NCBI GenBank assembly: GCA_021792485.1
Contig: JAJYUO010000003.1
Coordinates: 1-24,548 of the forward strand
Length of the DNA: 24,548 nt
Source: Thermoplasmata archaeon
GTDB lineage: Archaea > Thermoplasmatota > Thermoplasmata > Lutacidiplasmatales > UBA184
Reading direction: 5' to 3'
Shown: positions 21,727-24,548 of the stretch, piece after piece
Numbering within the stretch: position 1 is the stretch's first letter
Layout: each line of letters starts with the position of its first letter
The notes under the pieces: model-generated
The model's input: the letters and a program-made list of their open reading frames with translations, nothing else
Databases searched by the model: none
What the model was told of the DNA's origin: nothing
Made by a program: the position numbers and the translations under genes

Positions 21727-23000
21727 GGAGCACCATCCGAACGTCGCGTGAGGTGCGCGAGGTCGCTCCAGAAGCCGGGGTAGGACTTTTGGACGCTGAG
21801 CGCGTCGCCGACGCGGGACGGGCCCCGGGCCGCCAACGCTCCCACGGCCGCGCTCATCACGAGGCGGTGGTCGGTGGCACCGGGGCGGTGGATTGGCGCC
21901 ACTTCCCGGGAAGGTCGGATCTCGAGGCGCCGCTTCGTTCCATGGACCTGGGCACCGAACGCCCGCACGAGGTCGACGGTTTCGGCCCACCGATCGGACT
22001 CCTTATGACGGAGATGCGGAGCGCCGCGCAGGATGCTCGGTCCGGCCGGAGCCCCCGCGGCGAGCACGCCCAGCAACGGGAACAGGTCCGGCGAGTCCGT
22101 TAGGTCGAAGCGCACGCCCCGCCGTAGAGGACCGAGGACCCGGATCGTCGAGCCGCGCCGCCGAACGCGGGCGCCCATCTGCTCGAGTGCGGTGAGGAGC
22201 CGGAGATCGGCCTGAGGGTACGGGGAGTCGAATCCCGTCACCGACACGTTGCCGCCGGTGATCGCGGCGGCCGCCCACCAGTAGGCCGCGGAGGACGCAT
22301 CCCCGGGGATCTTCACCGAGTTCGGCGCGGGCCGGAGGCGACCGCATACCGCGAACCGTCGGTCGGATCCGTCGACCCGGTACCCCATCTCTCGCAGGAG
22401 AGCCACCGACGCAACGATGTACGGGGCGGAGACGACCGGGCCCACCAGCCGAACGACCGACGGACGATCGAACGCGGACAGGGCGATCAACAGCGACGAG
22501 ACCGGCTGCGAAGAATCTCCCGCGGAAAGGCGGACAGATCCCGGCGCGATCGGCCCTCGGATCGTGAACGGGAGGGAACGGCCGGCGCGGGGCCGCCGAA
22601 CCCGTGCTCCCAGCTCCTCGAGGGCGTGCAGGAGCGGCTCGATCGGGCGAACGGGAAGACGGCCCTCGCCTACGAACCGGACCGGGTGGTCCTTCAGGGC
22701 CGCGAGGCCCGTGAGGAGCCGAAGAGACGTTCCGGATTGCCGGCACTGGATCGTCGTCGCCCGCGATATCTCCCGGTAGCGGGGTCGGACGGTCCAGACG
22801 CCCGTACCGCGCGCGACCCGGGCTCCGAGGCGCCGGATGCCTTCGAGCGTGGTCCGGGTATCTTCGGAGTCGAGGGGATGCCGAATACGGAGCGTGCGGG
22901 TCCCGATCGCCCCGATAGCGAGGGCGCGATGCGTGTAGCTCTTCGATCCCGGGGCTCGGATCGTGCCCCGGGCCGGCCCGGGCCGGATCCACCGGATCAC
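21723..23000 (-). CDS. aroA: 3-phosphoshikimate 1-carboxyvinyltransferase (EPSP synthase)
   Basis: A 425-residue two-domain enzyme that transfers enolpyruvyl from PEP to shikimate 3-phosphate. Motifs: APGSKSYTHRALAIGAI (catalytic Lys), CRQSGTSLRLLTGLAAL (PEP loop), GEGRLPVRPIEPL, LSAGDSSQPVSSLLIAL (S3P-binding serines), PGDASSAAYWWAAAAI, HLRHKESDRWAETVDLVRAF, and ATDHRLVMSAAVGALA. The length is standard. The start is GTG at 23000 in a GTGA overlap with the shikimate kinase gene. The neighbours on both sides are consecutive shikimate-pathway steps. Confidence 0.96.
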   Translation of the reverse strand: MIRWIRPGPARGTIRAPGSKSYTHRALAIGAIGTRTLRIRHPLDSEDTRTTLEGIRRLGARVARGTGVWTVRPRYREISRATTIQCRQSGTSLRLLTGLAALKDHPVRFVGEGRLPVRPIEPLLHALEELGARVRRPRAGRSLPFTIRGPIAPGSVRLSAGDSSQPVSSLLIALSAFDRPSVVRLVGPVVSAPYIVASVALLREMGYRVDGSDRRFAVCGRLRPAPNSVKIPGDASSAAYWWAAAAITGGNVSVTGFDSPYPQADLRLLTALEQMGARVRRRGSTIRVLGPLRRGVRFDLTDSPDLFPLLGVLAAGAPAGPSILRGAPHLRHKESDRWAETVDLVRAFGAQVHGTKRRLEIRPSREVAPIHRPGATDHRLVMSAAVGALAARGPSRVGDALSVQKSYPGFWSDLAHLTRRSDGAP

Positions 23001-23860
23001 GGCCCCGCTCCCGAAGTCGTTCGCGCCCTTCGGAAGGAAGCCGTCCGAAGGTAGTTTCCCGCCGAGGGCAACAGCGAGCGGACGCGTTCGCAGGCATCGT
23101 CCGGCACCACGATCGCCAGCGTCGGCCCGAGTCCGGAGACGCCGCTCGCGATCGCGCCGGCAGCTTCAAGCGTCTCCCGAAGATCCCGGTACCGGTACCC
23201 CATCGCGCGCTCCACCAACACCGTGTTGCGTCGCATCGCTTCGAACGGGTCTCCGGACAGGATCGCATCGACGACGGCCTGCCCTTCTTCGGACACCGCG
23301 GCAAACCGGGCTCGTGCCGAGGGGCTCGGAGGATGCATTCCGCCGGGATTCCAGAGGACGACGTCCAGTCCGTCCGGAAGCTCAAGCCGACGGAGAACCT
23401 TGCGCACCGGGTTGTTCGTCACCGCGGCGCCGCCGGTGATCGAGGCGAACGCATCATCGAAGGCGCCCGTGGCGCTCAGGCCGATCGTCTGGGAGACGTC
23501 GGCCGAGAGGTGGGCGACCTCCTCGGGCGTCGGCCGCGACCCGGCGGCGTTCGCGATGGCGCCGATCACCGCGCTGCTGACCGCGGAGGAACTCTTCAGC
23601 CCTTGACCGAACGGGACCTCTGAGTCGATCTCCAGAAGCACGTCGGCCGGCTCGCCCAGGTACCGTTCGGCCGCCGCCCCAGCGGACCGCTCCACGAGCG
23701 GCGTAGAGGTTCCCCGCGCCACGCGCACGCGACCCGGGGCCGCCGGGGTCAGCGTCGCACCGACGCGCACCGGAAGATCGATCGCCGCAGCGGCTCCTAT
23801 CCCCGTCGGAAGGGCGTTCACCAGCGTGATCGCTCCGAACGTCTCAGCTAGGCCCCGCAT
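22997..23860 (-). CDS. Shikimate kinase, archaeal GHMP-superfamily type
   Basis: A 287-residue kinase that phosphorylates shikimate at the 3-position with ATP. It belongs to the GHMP family (the archaeal replacement for bacterial AroK), not the P-loop family. ATP-binding motif VPFGQGLKSSSAVSSAVI is diagnostic; LVNALPTGIGAAAAIDLPV opens the fold; SATGAFDDAFASITGG carries a conserved acidic pair; and GLGPTLAIVV is the third GHMP motif. The ATG at 23860 overlaps the aroE stop by 13 nt. The frame is open far upstream, inside aroE, which is rejected as shadow. This gene is strong evidence that the organism is archaeal. Confidence 0.95.
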   Translation of the reverse strand: MRGLAETFGAITLVNALPTGIGAAAAIDLPVRVGATLTPAAPGRVRVARGTSTPLVERSAGAAAERYLGEPADVLLEIDSEVPFGQGLKSSSAVSSAVIGAIANAAGSRPTPEEVAHLSADVSQTIGLSATGAFDDAFASITGGAAVTNNPVRKVLRRLELPDGLDVVLWNPGGMHPPSPSARARFAAVSEEGQAVVDAILSGDPFEAMRRNTVLVERAMGYRYRDLRETLEAAGAIASGVSGLGPTLAIVVPDDACERVRSLLPSAGNYLRTASFRRARTTSGAGP

Positions 23861-24548
23861 ACCACCTCCTGGATCGCCCAGTCGACCAGCTCGGATCGAG
23901 GAAGGTCCCCCCACCAGCGGCGGTGGGTCTCCACGGCCTGGTACACGAGCAGCCGGCCGCCGTCTTCGTACGTGCCGTGCCGGGACTCGACGACCGCTCG
24001 CACCGCCGGATCCTGAGGGCGGTAGACGAAGTCGAGGAAGTACGTCCCCGGTCGGAGGTGCTGCTGCCAGGGCAGCTCGAGGGTGCCTCCACCCGAGCGG
24101 CCGACAGGGGTCGCGTGTACAACAAGAGACGCCGGGGAGTCGGGCCGCTGGGGGACCTCGGCGCCTAGATCCCGAACGAGCTCCCGGACGCGGCGCCGGT
24201 CGCGGGCCAGGACACTCGCGCGAATCCCGAGCCGGTCCGCGGCGACGATCGTTGCCCGCGCGGCTCCCCCGCTGCCGAGGATCAAAATGTCCGAGCCGGA
24301 CCACGCCCCCCGGTCCCGAAGCTCCCGAAGCCGGCGTTCGACCGCATCGACGTCGAAGTTGTCCGCGAACCAACCGCTTCCTTCGTAGGTGAGGCTGTTG
24401 GCGCAACCCGCCGCGCGGGCGGCGGTGCTGGCCCGACTTGCCATGCCGAGCGCGGCCTCCTTCCAGGGGTGCGTGACATTGAGTCCGGCAAACCCCTCTT
24501 CGTGCAGAGGATTCAGTACGTACGCAAGCTCCTCGTCCGAGAGCATGT
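23848..24548 (-). CDS. aroE: Shikimate dehydrogenase, N-terminus beyond window edge
   Basis: The C-terminal 230 or so residues of the NADP-dependent enzyme that reduces 3-dehydroshikimate to shikimate. Visible motifs: GLNVTHPWKEAALG with the catalytic Lys, ADNFDVDAV with the catalytic Asp (the usual NTD reads NFD), the nucleotide loop ILGSGGAARATI, and near the end LLVYQAVETHRRWWG (normally LxxQxxxxFxxWxG). The ATG at 24546 corresponds to a point well inside the protein, just before the NVT block, so about 50-60 residues lie outside the window. It is the first visible gene of the superoperon; the promoter and any upstream aro genes are not in view. Confidence 0.94.
   Translation of the reverse strand, partial: MLSDEELAYVLNPLHEEGFAGLNVTHPWKEAALGMASRASTAARAAGCANSLTYEGSGWFADNFDVDAVERRLRELRDRGAWSGSDILILGSGGAARATIVAADRLGIRASVLARDRRRVRELVRDLGAEVPQRPDSPASLVVHATPVGRSGGGTLELPWQQHLRPGTYFLDFVYRPQDPAVRAVVESRHGTYEDGGRLLVYQAVETHRRWWGDLPRSELVDWAIQEVVCGA

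Overview
The window is a gene-dense, high-GC stretch (G/C-rich third codon positions) from an archaeon. A high-GC Thermoplasmatota-like euryarchaeon is my best guess, but phylum is inferred. Archaeal signs are the HMG-CoA synthase/thiolase/DUF35 cluster, a GHMP-type (archaeal) shikimate kinase, DUF99 and DUF835 proteins, TATA-like boxes 25-30 nt upstream of start codons (leaderless transcripts), and two tRNA genes without encoded CCA that each carry an intron-like insertion with bulge-helix-bulge geometry in the T loop.

Layout. Positions 2-1237 (+): 5'-truncated threonine dehydratase with an ACT domain. 1303-1761 (+): DUF2203 protein. 1764-2723 (-): zinc-ribbon membrane protein with an extracytoplasmic beta domain, divergent from a DUF99 protein (2757-3353, +). 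3379-3482 (+): tRNA-Arg(UCU). 3503-8881 (-): a six-gene cluster, transcribed right to left as HTH regulator, HMG-CoA synthase, thiolase, DUF35 protein, DUF835 protein and GT4 glycosyltransferase. It covers the entry to the mevalonate (archaeal lipid) pathway. 8967-9069 (-): tRNA-Ala(GGC). 9118-9543 (+): a small helical protein of unknown function. 9540-12001 (-): a two-gene unit of M20 amidohydrolase then SufS-like class V aminotransferase. 12045-24548 (-): a continuous 13-gene superoperon, in transcription order aroE, archaeal shikimate kinase, aroA, aroC, asd, lysC, trpE, trpG, trpD, trpC, trpF, trpB, trpA. Every junction overlaps, most by exactly 4 nt (ATGA or GTGA). It runs from dehydroshikimate to tryptophan. 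The aspartate kinase and aspartate-semialdehyde dehydrogenase genes in the middle fit the archaeal route in which aspartate semialdehyde is a precursor of dehydroquinate.

Most unusual observations. (1) The thiolase in the HMG-CoA synthase operon has an intact frame and fold but lacks the nucleophilic Cys (Gly87) and the GHP-motif His (Arg337), so it is probably not a conventional thiolase. (2) Both tRNAs carry 29-31 nt insertions at the same T-loop position with the same architecture. (3) The aro-ask-asd-trp superoperon is tightly coupled from end to end. There is no gene-free stretch longer than 300 bases, and I saw no insertion sequence, CRISPR array or phage gene.
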